DNA of 64,000 bases from Ochrobactrum sp. Marseille-Q0166 (GCF_014397025.1 NZ_JACJUO010000002.1:788501-852500), one strand, 5' to 3'. Shown: positions 36,840 to 45,591, counted from the stretch's first letter. Program-made: numbers and translations. The notes: a model not told the origin generated them from the sequence alone.

Positions 36840-37573
36840 AGAAAATTCTCGCCCTGACTGGCTTGCTGACGCTGGCCTTTATTTCTGCGGCTCATGCACA
36901 AGCCTTGTCGCTGGATAATCTTCTTCCAGCAGGAAGTGGTGCGGCAAGCGGGCAGATCGTTCAGCTGTTTGGACTTCTGACGGTTCTGTCGGTCGCGCCC
37001 GGCCTGCTGATCATGGTCACAAGCTTCACGCGATTTGCCATTGCTTTCTCGCTTTTGCGTTCGGGTCTTGGGCTTCAGACGGCTCCCGCAAGCATGGTGA
37101 TGATCTCCCTGGCTTTGTTCATGACTTTCTATGTCATGGCACCGGTGTTTGATCGTGCCTGGAACAATGGCGTGCAGCCGTTGATGCGCAACGAGATCAC
37201 GCAGGACGTCGCATTTCGCGAAATTTCGAACCCGTTTCGCGAATTTATGATGCGCGAAGTGCGCGACAAGGATTTGCGTCTGTTTGAAGACCTCGCAGAT
37301 CCGGCATTTCGCACGGGTGAAGACGGCATCGTTGATTTCCGCGTGCTGGTTCCGGCCTTCATGATTTCTGAATTGCGACGTGGCTTTGAAATCGGATTCC
37401 TGATTGTTCTGCCGTTTCTGGTGATTGATCTTGTGGTCGCAACACTGACCATGTCGATGGGCATGATGATGTTGCCGCCGACGGTGATATCGCTGCCGTT
37501 CAAGATACTGTTCTTCGTGCTGATCGATGGCTGGAATATTCTTGTTGGAAGCCTGATACGATCATTCTCCTAA
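36836..37573 (+). CDS. fliP: Flagellar export gate protein FliP
   Basis: 245 residues. The signal peptide (MKKILALTGLLTLAFISAAHA) is followed by four membrane helices. LFGLLTVLSVAPGLLIMVTSFTRFAIAFSLLR and MSMGMMMLPPTVISLPFKILFFVLIDGWNILVGSLIRSF are the conserved gate segments that form the FliPQR pore. Last gene of the flgB run. Confidence 0.97.
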   Translation: MKKILALTGLLTLAFISAAHAQALSLDNLLPAGSGAASGQIVQLFGLLTVLSVAPGLLIMVTSFTRFAIAFSLLRSGLGLQTAPASMVMISLALFMTFYVMAPVFDRAWNNGVQPLMRNEITQDVAFREISNPFREFMMREVRDKDLRLFEDLADPAFRTGEDGIVDFRVLVPAFMISELRRGFEIGFLIVLPFLVIDLVVATLTMSMGMMMLPPTVISLPFKILFFVLIDGWNILVGSLIRSFS

Positions 37574-37603
37574 GTCCAGCCGTGCCAAATCAATTGATTG
37601 CCA

Positions 37604-37720
37604 AGCATTTCCAGTAAAAGCGGGAAGCGGTTTTGCGAGGGATAATGAGCAAAAATGGAGTTAGAGTGGTTCTGACGTTTCAATGTAAACTGGACCGCTC
37701 AACGCATCCCGATGAGGTGG
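37604..37720. repeat. Second family of intergenic mosaic repeat, copy 1
   Basis: AGCATTTCCAGTAAAAGCGG..GCGGTTTTGCGAGGGATAATG, then a TTAGAG unit, matches the element at 57878-57935 in order and sequence. It lies between fliP and fliC, probably as a transcribed 3' structure. Confidence 0.6.
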
Positions 37721-37742
37721 CAGCATCCAAAACGGCGGTTCA

Positions 37743-37758
37743 TTAATATATTCTTAAC
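37743..37758 (+). promoter_or_regulatory. CtrA-type site upstream of fliC
   Basis: A perfect TTAA-N7-TTAAC (TTAATATATTCTTAAC), the full consensus of the alphaproteobacterial cell-cycle regulator CtrA. It is about 130 bp before the fliC ATG and just upstream of a possible TATAGT hexamer at 37767. No FtcR-like box was found here. Confidence 0.6.
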
Positions 37759-37785
37759 ACTTGGGATATAGTGCTAGGCCTCATA

Positions 37786-37860
37786 GTGGGGTCCCACGCG
37801 TTTCGTGGTGACAGGCATGATGCCGCTCTCCTATGCCGGTAATATTCAATCCGGCCTGTC
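37786..37860 (+). promoter_or_regulatory. Structured fliC leader with competing hairpins
   Basis: GTGGG-GT-CCCAC (37786-37797) and CCACG/CGTGG (37794-37808) share the same CCAC bases, so they exclude each other. A longer GACAGGC/GCCTGTC stem (37810-37860) then closes a 37-nt loop that holds a second CCGG pairing. It precedes the flagellin RBS. FlbT-type proteins act on flagellin leaders in Caulobacter, which gives a possible reader. Confidence 0.45.
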
Positions 37861-37890
37861 CCTCAGTTTGTTTTCCCAAGGGGCAATTCA

Positions 37891-38778
37891 ATGTCTAGCA
37901 TTCTTACAAACTCTTCAGCTCTTACCGCTCTTCAGACCCTTTCCTCGACCAACAAGTCGCTGGAAACCACGCAGAACCGTATTTCGACCGGCCTGCGCAT
38001 CGGTGAAGCTGCTGACAATGCATCTTACTGGTCGATCGCAACCTCGATGAAGTCCGACAACAAGGCCAACTCGGCTGTTCAGGACGCTCTAGGCCTCGGC
38101 GCCGGCAAGGTTGACACTGCATACACTGCAATCAACGACATCAAGGACCAGGTTGACAAGATGAAGTCGCTTCTGGTTAGCGCTCAGGGCGCCAGCCAGG
38201 AAGACCAGAAGAAGGTCGCGACCGAACTCAAAGCAATCCAGTCGCAGATCAAGTCGTCTGCCAGCAACGCGAACTACGCTGGTTCGAACCTGCTCGTGAA
38301 CGACGCAGCTGCAACTTCGGACCTTAAGGTTGTTGCATCGTACAACCGTACCGGCACCACTGTAACGATCGACACCGTTGACGTTGCTGCTGCTGACGTA
38401 CAGGTTTTTGCTGACGCTGCAGGCACCGGCGGTATCGCTGGTGATCTGGTCGCCACTGCTTTCTTCGATCCATCGACTGCAAAGCTTGACGACGCTGCAA
38501 TCAAGACTGCTCTGGAATCGGTTGAAACCGCTCTGGACAAGCTCACCACCGGTGCAGCTTCGCTCGGTGCTGCAAAGGCACGTATCGACACCCAGAAGAG
38601 CTTCATTTCCAAGCTCAGCGACTCGGTTGAAAAGGGCGTTGGTACGCTCGTTGACGCCGACATGAACAAGGAATCGGCTCGTCTGTCGGCTCTGCAGGTT
38701 CAGCAGCAGCTGGGCGTTCAGGCTCTCTCGATCGCTAACTCTTCGAGCCAGTCGATCCTGTCGCTGTTCCGCGGCTAA
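37891..38778 (+). CDS. fliC: Flagellin
   Basis: 295 residues, short for a flagellin. It has the conserved N-terminal D0/D1 helices (about 1-140, NKSLETTQNRISTGLRIGEAADNASYWSIA) and C-terminal helices (about 215-295, ending SNSSSQSILSLF), with only about 70 residues of variable domain between. Codon use is biased to favoured codons, as expected for a highly made protein. It is the only flagellin gene seen in this window. A strong terminator follows. Confidence 0.96.
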   Translation: MSSILTNSSALTALQTLSSTNKSLETTQNRISTGLRIGEAADNASYWSIATSMKSDNKANSAVQDALGLGAGKVDTAYTAINDIKDQVDKMKSLLVSAQGASQEDQKKVATELKAIQSQIKSSASNANYAGSNLLVNDAAATSDLKVVASYNRTGTTVTIDTVDVAAADVQVFADAAGTGGIAGDLVATAFFDPSTAKLDDAAIKTALESVETALDKLTTGAASLGAAKARIDTQKSFISKLSDSVEKGVGTLVDADMNKESARLSALQVQQQLGVQALSIANSSSQSILSLFRG

Positions 38779-38807
38779 TCACTTAGCTGATACAGTTGAT
38801 ACTTTGA

Positions 38808-38842
38808 GGGGCGTGGAATTCATTCCGCGCCCTTCTTCTTTT
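38808..38842 (+). terminator. Rho-independent terminator of fliC
   Basis: An 11-bp stem GGGCGTGGAAT/ATTCCGCGCCC with a 2-nt loop core and one G-U pair, then a T-rich tract, 30 bp after the flagellin stop. Confidence 0.85.
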
Positions 38843-38870
38843 CTAAAAAATCACCTCCTCATTCAAGCCG

Positions 38871-38901
38871 ACACTTTCGCGCAAGCTTCGCGATCTATTT
38901 T
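38871..38901 (+). promoter_or_regulatory. FtcR-like promoter of the fliF operon
   Basis: A weak half-site ACACTTT, 4 bp, a strong half-site CAAGCTT, 7 bp, then TATTTT. Predicted transcription begins near 38908, which supports the ATG at 38929. FtcR of Brucella is reported to act on fliF, so this copy is the natural reference for the whole set. Confidence 0.65.
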
Positions 38902-38928
38902 GTTCGCATCAGGATGGCGGTGGTATCG

Positions 38929-40662
38929 ATGCAGCAGAATTTCCAGCAATTACTCGAACAGCTTAAGGGAACGCTCGGCAAGCTTGGCGCGCGAAAACTT
39001 ATAGCGCTCGGACTTGTCGGAGCTGCACTGATGGGCGCTATTCTTTATACGAGCGTCTATCTGAGCCGCCCCTCCTATGAGACGCTTTATGTCGGCCTTT
39101 CGCGCGATGACGTGAATCGTATGGGGCTGGCGCTCGGTGAAGCTGGCATTGCTTTCGACGTGAAGTCTGACGGTTCATCGATCCTTGTTCCTGTCGGCAA
39201 GGCCGAACAGGCGCGTATGTATCTGGCTGAAAAGGGCCTGCCGACGTCAAACAACGCCGGTTACGAGCTTTTCGACAATATGGGCTCGCTTGGCCTCACA
39301 TCGTTCATGCAGGAAATCACGCATGTTCGCGCACTTGAAGGCGAGATCGCGCGTACCATTCAGGCTATTCGTGGCGTAAAAGCGGCGCGTGTTCACATCG
39401 TCATGGCCGAAAAAGGCTCGTTCCGTCGTGGTGACCAGAAGCCGTCCGCCTCGGTTGTGATCCGCGCTGAAGGCGGCTTTGCCGCTGAATCCGCGCAGTC
39501 GATCCGCCAGCTGGTTGCTGCCGCTGTGCCATCGCTTGATGCCTCGTCCGTTACGGTTCTCGATACCAATGGTCGTCTGCTCGCATCTGCGGGAGAGGCT
39601 GCGAATGGTGCTGCTCTTCTGACCGCGTCGCTTGAACAGCAGGTGGCTGGCAACGTGGATGAGAGCATCCGCAAGGCGCTTGCTCCATATCTCGGTGTTG
39701 GTCACTTCCAGAGCAGTGTTCAGGCAACGCTTGATACCGACCGCCGTCAAACCAATGAAACGCAATTCGATCCTGAATCGCGTGTTGAACGTTCTGTTCG
39801 TGTCGTGCGTGAAAGTGGAGACTCCCGCAACGCACGTAACGACAATGCCACCGGCGTTGAGCAGAACATTCCGCAGGAAGAAATTCAAAACCGCAACGGC
39901 GAAAGCTCGTCTGAAAAGACTGATCGTCGCGAAGAACTGACGAATTATGAAATGAACACCAAGACGGTGTCCACAGTCAGCGATGGCTACACCGTCAAGC
40001 GTCTGTCGATTGCGGTCGTCATCGATCAGGCGCGTCTGCTTGAAACGGCCGGCACCACGCCACCACCTGCCGATTTCGTCGATCAGCAGATCCTGAAAAT
40101 CCGCGACCTCGTTGCAACTGCCGCCGGTCTTAATGCCGATCGTGGTGATGTGATCAATGTAACGGCTGTCAATTTCCTCAGCCCTGCAGGCGCAGATATG
40201 GAGCCAGTTTCGACGCCGTGGTCCGAGCAACTGATGCGTCAGAGCGGTTCCTACGTCAATGCGCTGGCAATTCTTGCCGCTGTTGCGCTCCTGATCTGGT
40301 TTGGTGTCCGTCCTTTGCTCCGCGATCAGAACACGAAGCCATCCGGAACAGAAGTTGCGCTGCGTGAAACGGGTGATGTCGCTGTGCCAAACTTTGTTGG
40401 TGATACACAGCAGGCCATCGCCGGTGAGGGTGCCAAGGCAGTGATCGGCGGACCAGAAGCCTATGCCGATCAGATGAAGACCAGCCTTAGCGATTTGCGT
40501 CAACGTATGCGTATGCCTGCCAAGTTGCGCCTCGAACAGATGATCGAGATGGATGAAGAGCGTGTTGCTGCAGTCCTCAAGCAGTGGATCCACGAAACCG
40601 CCATCAAGCAGGAAGCAGCATCAAGTCAACGGCCTATAATGCCGGAGCTTGAGGCTGCCTGA
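38929..40662 (+). CDS. fliF: Flagellar MS-ring protein FliF
   Basis: 577 residues: a first membrane helix (about 23-43), ring-building motifs LSRDDVNRMGLALGEAGIAFDV and HVRALEGEIARTIQAIRGVKAARVHIVM, and a second membrane helix (about 440-460). The cytoplasmic tail that binds FliG follows (LRQRMRMPAKLRLEQMIEMDEERVAAVLKQW). An ATG at 38914 would add five residues. However, it lies only about 6 nt from the predicted transcription start and lacks an RBS, while 38929 has GGCGGTGG ahead. Confidence 0.95.
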   Translation: MQQNFQQLLEQLKGTLGKLGARKLIALGLVGAALMGAILYTSVYLSRPSYETLYVGLSRDDVNRMGLALGEAGIAFDVKSDGSSILVPVGKAEQARMYLAEKGLPTSNNAGYELFDNMGSLGLTSFMQEITHVRALEGEIARTIQAIRGVKAARVHIVMAEKGSFRRGDQKPSASVVIRAEGGFAAESAQSIRQLVAAAVPSLDASSVTVLDTNGRLLASAGEAANGAALLTASLEQQVAGNVDESIRKALAPYLGVGHFQSSVQATLDTDRRQTNETQFDPESRVERSVRVVRESGDSRNARNDNATGVEQNIPQEEIQNRNGESSSEKTDRREELTNYEMNTKTVSTVSDGYTVKRLSIAVVIDQARLLETAGTTPPPADFVDQQILKIRDLVATAAGLNADRGDVINVTAVNFLSPAGADMEPVSTPWSEQLMRQSGSYVNALAILAAVALLIWFGVRPLLRDQNTKPSGTEVALRETGDVAVPNFVGDTQQAIAGEGAKAVIGGPEAYADQMKTSLSDLRQRMRMPAKLRLEQMIEMDEERVAAVLKQWIHETAIKQEAASSQRPIMPELEAA

Positions 40663-40664
40663 TT

Positions 40665-41360
40665 ATGAGCACGCTCGCACTCAGCCGCTACCTTCCTGAT
40701 TTCTCGACGCATCGTATCGCCGACGAAGCGGTCGAAATCATTGCGGCCCCCACACAGCCGCAGCCTTTGTCGGAGCACCTGCTGCACACTGATCCGCAAA
40801 TGACTGAGGCTCCGGAGAAGCCTCCATTTGCAGAGCAGGTGGAAGTTGCAACTATCATTGCTCTTGAAGAGGAAAAGCGGGCAGCGTTTGAGGCCGGTCG
40901 CGGAGACGGTCACAAGGAAGCAGAAGCGCTTTATGAGGCCGAGAAGGCCAGGCTGCTGCGTGAGCATGAAGTGGAAATCGAAGCGTTGCGTGCGAGCTTC
41001 TCTCGTGAGCAGGCCAATCTGTTGGCTGGAGCCTTGACGGAAGCTGTGAGCGGGCTTGAGCAATCCATGTCAGAGCAGATTGCAGAGATTCTGACGCCGT
41101 TACTGGCAGCCAAAATCGAACAGGATGCGATAGCCGGTTTCGCGCAACGGATCAGCACGCTGGCTCTGGAAGGCGAAGCACCTGAAATCTTCGGTCCAGC
41201 CCATCTGCTTGAGCCGCTCAAGGACCACGCCGACCTTCTGCCGCCCGGATGCCGTTTTACTGAGAATGCGTCCAGCGAACTCACATTTTCCTTTGGCGAT
41301 CGTGCGCTTGAAACACGACTCGCGCCAGTTCTGGAAGAACTAAGGGCAGCTGCCAGATGA
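40665..41360 (+). CDS. FliH-like export regulator (candidate)
   Basis: 231 residues, acidic, no membrane segment. The middle is a long Glu/Ala-rich coiled coil (about 65-130, EEEKRAAFEAGRGDGHKEAEALYEAEKARLLREHE), including the AAFEAGRGDGHKEAEAL stretch seen in FliH/YscL-type proteins. A C-terminal domain follows with FAQRISTLALEG and LPPGCRFTENASSELTF. The position between fliF and motB and the lack of any other fliH in the cluster suggest it is the FliH that partners FliI. Overlaps motB by 4 bp. Confidence 0.65.
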   Translation: MSTLALSRYLPDFSTHRIADEAVEIIAAPTQPQPLSEHLLHTDPQMTEAPEKPPFAEQVEVATIIALEEEKRAAFEAGRGDGHKEAEALYEAEKARLLREHEVEIEALRASFSREQANLLAGALTEAVSGLEQSMSEQIAEILTPLLAAKIEQDAIAGFAQRISTLALEGEAPEIFGPAHLLEPLKDHADLLPPGCRFTENASSELTFSFGDRALETRLAPVLEELRAAAR

Positions 41361-42481
41361 GCATCGATCCGGAAACCAAGCGCGAAATCATTATCGTCCG
41401 CCGTGGCAAGCATGATGATCATGACGATCATCATGGTGGTGTCTGGAAGATCGCTTACGCTGACTTCATGACTGCGATGATGGCATTTTTTCTCGTCATG
41501 TGGCTTATTAATGCTGCCAACGAAGAAAGCAAGGCGGCAGTCGCCAGCTACTTTAATCCCGTCAAGCTGATGGATCGTCATTCAAGCCCAAAGGGCGTGC
41601 AGGACATTGACGAACAGAACGGTAGAGTTCGCTTCGAGAGCGACAAGCAGATTGAAAACGGCACCAAGGTTATCAATGATAGTGCTGCTTCCCCGCCGAT
41701 TGAGCAGGAAGAAAGCCGCATGTTCCGTGAACCATATGCTGTTCTGTCCGAACTTGCACATGAAACGGGCGTTCTGCAGAACCAATCCATGAAGGGTGAT
41801 GGCGGCAGCGCACAGGCTGGCACGCAGACAGGCGCTGATGGCGGCGATGCCTATCGCGATCCGTTCAGCCCTGACTACTGGTCCAGCAAGGCCGTGGAAG
41901 AGCTGACGCCGCCGGAAGCTGCCCCTGCAACGCCGCCACAGCAAACAGTGGAAGCAAAAACCGAGGTAAAGCCCGAAGAAGCTGAAAAGCCAGCAGAGAA
42001 TCAGGAAAAGCTGATTTCTGATTTGAAGAAGGCAGCCGACGGAGACGCATCGACCGATGGCAGCAAGGCGGCAAACGCTGAGCCTATGCCTGATGTGACA
42101 GTCGTCCCGGTCGATGGCGGTGTCATGATCCAGCTGACCGATAAAGTCGATTTTGGCATGTTCACGATTGGCTCCGCCAAGCCGGATGCGCGTGTGGTGC
42201 AGATGCTTGAACGTATTGCGCAGGTTATCGCGCGTCAGCCGGGTGAGGTTGTCATCAGCGGTCACACCGACGCCCGACCTTTCAAGAGTGCGACCTATGA
42301 CAATTGGCGCTTGTCTTCGGCCCGTGCGCAGATGGCTTATTACATGCTGGTGCGTGGCGGGCTGGATGAAAAGCGTGTGCTGCGTGTTGAAGGCTATGCC
42401 GACCGTCAGCCAAAGAACACCGCCGATCCAAATGCCGCCGAAAATCGTCGCATCGACATCTTCCTCAAGTCCAACCCATGA
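41357..42481 (+). CDS. motB: Flagellar motor stator protein MotB
   Basis: 374 residues. A His/Asp-rich cytoplasmic N-terminus (KHDDHDDHHGG) precedes one membrane helix (AYADFMTAMMAFFLVMWLINAAN, about 31-53), whose Asp carries protons. A long disordered Glu/Pro-rich linker (about 120-250), usual for rhizobial MotB, leads to an OmpA-like peptidoglycan domain (about 255-372). There, VVISGHTDARPF and NWRLSSARAQMAYYML are visible. Overlaps motC by 4 bp. Confidence 0.95.
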   Translation: MSIDPETKREIIIVRRGKHDDHDDHHGGVWKIAYADFMTAMMAFFLVMWLINAANEESKAAVASYFNPVKLMDRHSSPKGVQDIDEQNGRVRFESDKQIENGTKVINDSAASPPIEQEESRMFREPYAVLSELAHETGVLQNQSMKGDGGSAQAGTQTGADGGDAYRDPFSPDYWSSKAVEELTPPEAAPATPPQQTVEAKTEVKPEEAEKPAENQEKLISDLKKAADGDASTDGSKAANAEPMPDVTVVPVDGGVMIQLTDKVDFGMFTIGSAKPDARVVQMLERIAQVIARQPGEVVISGHTDARPFKSATYDNWRLSSARAQMAYYMLVRGGLDEKRVLRVEGYADRQPKNTADPNAAENRRIDIFLKSNP

Positions 42482-43794
42482 AGAAACTGGTAACGCGCTC
42501 CTTGGTGGCACTTGTTGCAAGCCTTCCGCTGGCAAGCGGAGGAGCAGTTTCCTATGCTCAGACCCAAGGCCAGACGCAAGCAGCAGAAGAGCCACGCAAC
42601 TTGCCGGTGCTTGAGCCATATAAGCTCGTCCGTTCACTGCGCATGTTGCAGGACCAGCTGGTTTCCGGAAAACCTGAAGCCGTTGTAATGCTCAACAGGC
42701 TGCTGATTTTTGTGAGCGCTGATATGGAGCGCGCTCCAAAGGAATTCTGGGACAAGCCTGAGAATATCTATGCGGCAATCATCTATCTGTTTAACGGCGG
42801 CAATCCTGATGCCGTGCGAAAGGTGCTTGCTGGCTTTGATGGCAAGACTGTTCCGCAAGAACTCGTCAAAGGTGCGCTTGCCTACGCATCGGGTCAGAAC
42901 ATCGAGGTGGTAAAGTTGTTCTCAATGCCGCTGTCACCACAGCTGCCGGCAGAGTTGCGATCTTCCATCGTGCTGGTAACGACCGGTCAGATGACCGCTT
43001 TTGATCCTGCAACAGCACTTCTGCGTCTTGATCAAGTGCGGCTCGATAGTCCGGGTACGCTTTTTGAAGAAGCCGCTATTCGTCGTTCGATGCCGATTGC
43101 CGCCAAGCTCGGTGACGCAGACAAGATCAGGATGCTATCGCGCAATTATCTCCAGCGCTTCCCGCGCTCGCCCTATATGCGTGATTTTATGAAACAATTT
43201 GTGGATGCGGCGTTGAAGCTCAATGATCGCATCGGCAATGCCGAACTGGTCAAGTTGATTGGTACAGCTGATCCGGTCATGCAATATTCGCTTTATCTGC
43301 AGATTGCGCGTGGCGCTCTGGTGGATGGGCAGACAGAGCGCGCGCGCTTCATGTCAACTGAGGCAAGAAAGCTTGCCGATCATCTGAAAGCTGACCCAAG
43401 CAGAGCCAATCTTTATGCGGCGGCAAGTGATGTTGCTTCGGATTCCGCTAAAGACGCATTGCGTGAATTGTCTCAAATTTCGCCTGATCGTTTGCAGGAA
43501 CGCGACAGGCAGCTTCTGCAGGCGGCGGAAGCGGTTGGCTCGGTGGTGACGCGCAAGCCTCCCGTTGAGGGCGCAACAAAGCCTGTCAGAAGCGAAACTG
43601 ACATTCCGGCAATGCCGATTGCTGACGGTGATGAGGCGCCCGTCGTGCCCAAGGCGCCAGAGATCCCTTCGCCTGCTACCGGTTGGAAGCCATCCCGGCC
43701 TGCAAAGCCGGAAGATGATGTGCAGAAGACAATGGATGATGCGCGGCGCAAGCTTGCAGAAATTGATGCCTTGCTAGGAAAGACTAATCAATGA
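42478..43794 (+). CDS. motC: Motility protein MotC
   Basis: 438 residues with a signal peptide (SLVALVASLPLASGGAVSYA) and a helical repeat domain; LRMLQDQLVSGKPEAVVMLNRLLIFVSADME and FSMPLSPQLPAELRSSIVLVT are recognisable. MotC is a periplasmic protein restricted to rhizobia and relatives. It binds MotB and is required for rotation; MotE is its chaperone. Overlaps fliK by 4 bp. Confidence 0.92.
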   Translation: MKKLVTRSLVALVASLPLASGGAVSYAQTQGQTQAAEEPRNLPVLEPYKLVRSLRMLQDQLVSGKPEAVVMLNRLLIFVSADMERAPKEFWDKPENIYAAIIYLFNGGNPDAVRKVLAGFDGKTVPQELVKGALAYASGQNIEVVKLFSMPLSPQLPAELRSSIVLVTTGQMTAFDPATALLRLDQVRLDSPGTLFEEAAIRRSMPIAAKLGDADKIRMLSRNYLQRFPRSPYMRDFMKQFVDAALKLNDRIGNAELVKLIGTADPVMQYSLYLQIARGALVDGQTERARFMSTEARKLADHLKADPSRANLYAAASDVASDSAKDALRELSQISPDRLQERDRQLLQAAEAVGSVVTRKPPVEGATKPVRSETDIPAMPIADGDEAPVVPKAPEIPSPATGWKPSRPAKPEDDVQKTMDDARRKLAEIDALLGKTNQ

Positions 43795-45080
43795 GCGTAG
43801 GTCTTTTGCTCACTACGGCTGGAAGACTGGCTTCACTTGCCAAGGGTACAGGCGCCCAACAGGGCGCTGTGGCAAAAGCCAATGGCGAAAATCAGGAACA
43901 GTCTGAACCGGCAAAACTGTTTGGTGCATTGTTGGAAAAGTCTCAAAACAAGCTATCGCTTGAAGGCGAGCAGAAGGATGAGGCGCAGTCGGAAGATAGC
44001 GACAAAGCTGATCGCGATACGCCTGCTCAATCTTCGGTCTATGGTGTGTCGCAGAACCTGCTTGCACTTGCTGCAGGGTTCAACAACCCAAAAGATGAGG
44101 ATCAGCTTGCTGCGCGTGATAATGCCAACAAGCAGTCGATGAATGTATCGGCGCTGGCCGATGCTGCTGAAGCTGCAGATTCTGCGCTGACGACTGCAGT
44201 TGCCGCTGACCTGCCTATACCTGATGCAGAGCCAAAGAAGGATCATAAGGAAAACGTTCAGGCAAACACGCAGACGCAAGCAACAGCAGATTCCAAGGGT
44301 CCTGCAAAGCCTGAAAATTTGGTCAGCCACACTCTACCTGCTACAACAAAAGATCAGCAGACTGACAGCGCCACAGACGGCTCTTCTGCATCGCCCAAGC
44401 CTGAGCTTATACTTCAACCCAGCAATGCCGCAGAAGCTGATCGTCCGAATGTTCAGCTGCAGCAGCAAACTGGGAAGTCTGCACCTGTTGCCGATGTAAA
44501 AGCGCCTGCGCCAGCAGCGCCCACGGCTGCAGCACGTATCGCGGATATCCAGGTCCTCTCCGAACGAAGCTTTGGTGCTGTGAAGACCTTGCAGATCAGG
44601 CTTGACCCTGTAGAGCTCGGTGCGGTGACTGCTCGTATTCGTCTGGTTGCCGACAGCGTGGAAGTGCATCTGGTGGCTGGCAAAGCCCATGCTGCCGAGG
44701 CGCTGATTGCCGATCGCTCAATGATCGAAAAAGCTTTGAAAGTTGCAGGCATTACGGACGACACGAAAATTTCGGTCACGGTGACTGAACGCGGAGCAGT
44801 CAGTGCAGTTCAGCACAGCTCCGCAAGCCATAGTGCGGGGCAACAGCAGGCCAGCTCTCAACAGCAAGGCCAGCAGACTTTTGACATGCAAAATGGCTCG
44901 GATAGCCGGGGAAATGCGCAGGCGCAGTCTCAGGCGCAATTTATGGGTGGTGAGGGCAGGCAGAATGGCGAATCTGGCCAGGCAGACAGCAATAATGCAC
45001 GCGCTCGCACATCGACTGAAGCCAATGAGCGCGAAATTTCTGGTCTTTCTGGCGGCCGGAATCGCGGCCTCGTCGTTTAG
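43791..45080 (+). CDS. fliK: Flagellar hook-length control protein FliK (formerly MotD in rhizobia)
   Basis: 429 residues, mostly disordered, rich in Gln, Ala, Ser and Asp, as expected of a molecular ruler. The conserved C-terminal core (about 250-345) contains LQIRLDPVELGAVTARIRLVADSVEVHLVAGKAHAAEALIADRSMIEKAL. It measures the hook and triggers the FlhB switch. Its 3' end overlaps the next gene by 56 bp in another frame. Confidence 0.92.
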   Translation: MSVGLLLTTAGRLASLAKGTGAQQGAVAKANGENQEQSEPAKLFGALLEKSQNKLSLEGEQKDEAQSEDSDKADRDTPAQSSVYGVSQNLLALAAGFNNPKDEDQLAARDNANKQSMNVSALADAAEAADSALTTAVAADLPIPDAEPKKDHKENVQANTQTQATADSKGPAKPENLVSHTLPATTKDQQTDSATDGSSASPKPELILQPSNAAEADRPNVQLQQQTGKSAPVADVKAPAPAAPTAAARIADIQVLSERSFGAVKTLQIRLDPVELGAVTARIRLVADSVEVHLVAGKAHAAEALIADRSMIEKALKVAGITDDTKISVTVTERGAVSAVQHSSASHSAGQQQASSQQQGQQTFDMQNGSDSRGNAQAQSQAQFMGGEGRQNGESGQADSNNARARTSTEANEREISGLSGGRNRGLVV

Positions 45081-45591
45081 TTTAGCAGACGCTAAAGCAG
45101 AGAATATTTGCGAACGGGAAATGCATCGAGCGTCCGCCCGCTATGATGTGCCACTCGGTATTCTTTATGCTGTTGGTCTGACCGAAACCGGGCGCAAAAA
45201 TTCGCTTCAACCCTATGCGATGAACATTGAAGGAAGGGCTGAGTTTTTCCCATCTCAAGCGGCCGCTCTAAGACGTTTCACCCAAGTACACGCCGAAGGT
45301 GCAAAACTGATTGATCTGGGCTGCATGCAGATCAATCACTATTATCATTCCAGTGAATTTCCGTCTGTCGGTGCTATGCTGCAACCAAGCCTCAATGTTG
45401 ATTATGCTGCACGCTTCCTAAAGCGTCTGCGTGAGCGCGAAGGCAACTGGACAATGGCAGTTGCGCGTTATCATGCAGGTCCGAATAACGATCCTGCACA
45501 GAAGCGATACGTCTGTCGTGTGATGACAAATATGATCGCAACTGGCTTCGGAAATTGGACGCCTCAGGCAAAAAACTTCTGCGCAGGTTGA
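45025..45591 (+). CDS. Flagellar lytic transglycosylase (SltF-like)
   Basis: 188 residues with a signal peptide (FLVFLAAGIAASSFSLADAKA). The transglycosylase fold shows a catalytic Glu in GLTETGR, DLGCMQINHYYH, and VARYHAGPNNDPAQKRYVCRVM. It would open peptidoglycan for the rod, a job done by the FlgJ C-terminal domain in enterics but absent from the short FlgJ here. The ATG at 45025 lies inside fliK; no later in-frame ATG keeps the signal peptide. Confidence 0.88.
   Translation: MSAKFLVFLAAGIAASSFSLADAKAENICEREMHRASARYDVPLGILYAVGLTETGRKNSLQPYAMNIEGRAEFFPSQAAALRRFTQVHAEGAKLIDLGCMQINHYYHSSEFPSVGAMLQPSLNVDYAARFLKRLREREGNWTMAVARYHAGPNNDPAQKRYVCRVMTNMIATGFGNWTPQAKNFCAG

Noticed and set aside
39247..40593. 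448-codon antisense frame opposite fliF
   Set aside because: It lies wholly inside fliF, which is certain; the frame is an artefact of codon bias and the residues match no family.
41582..42637. 351-codon antisense frame opposite motB
   Set aside because: Mirror of motB codon bias, no RBS, no domain.
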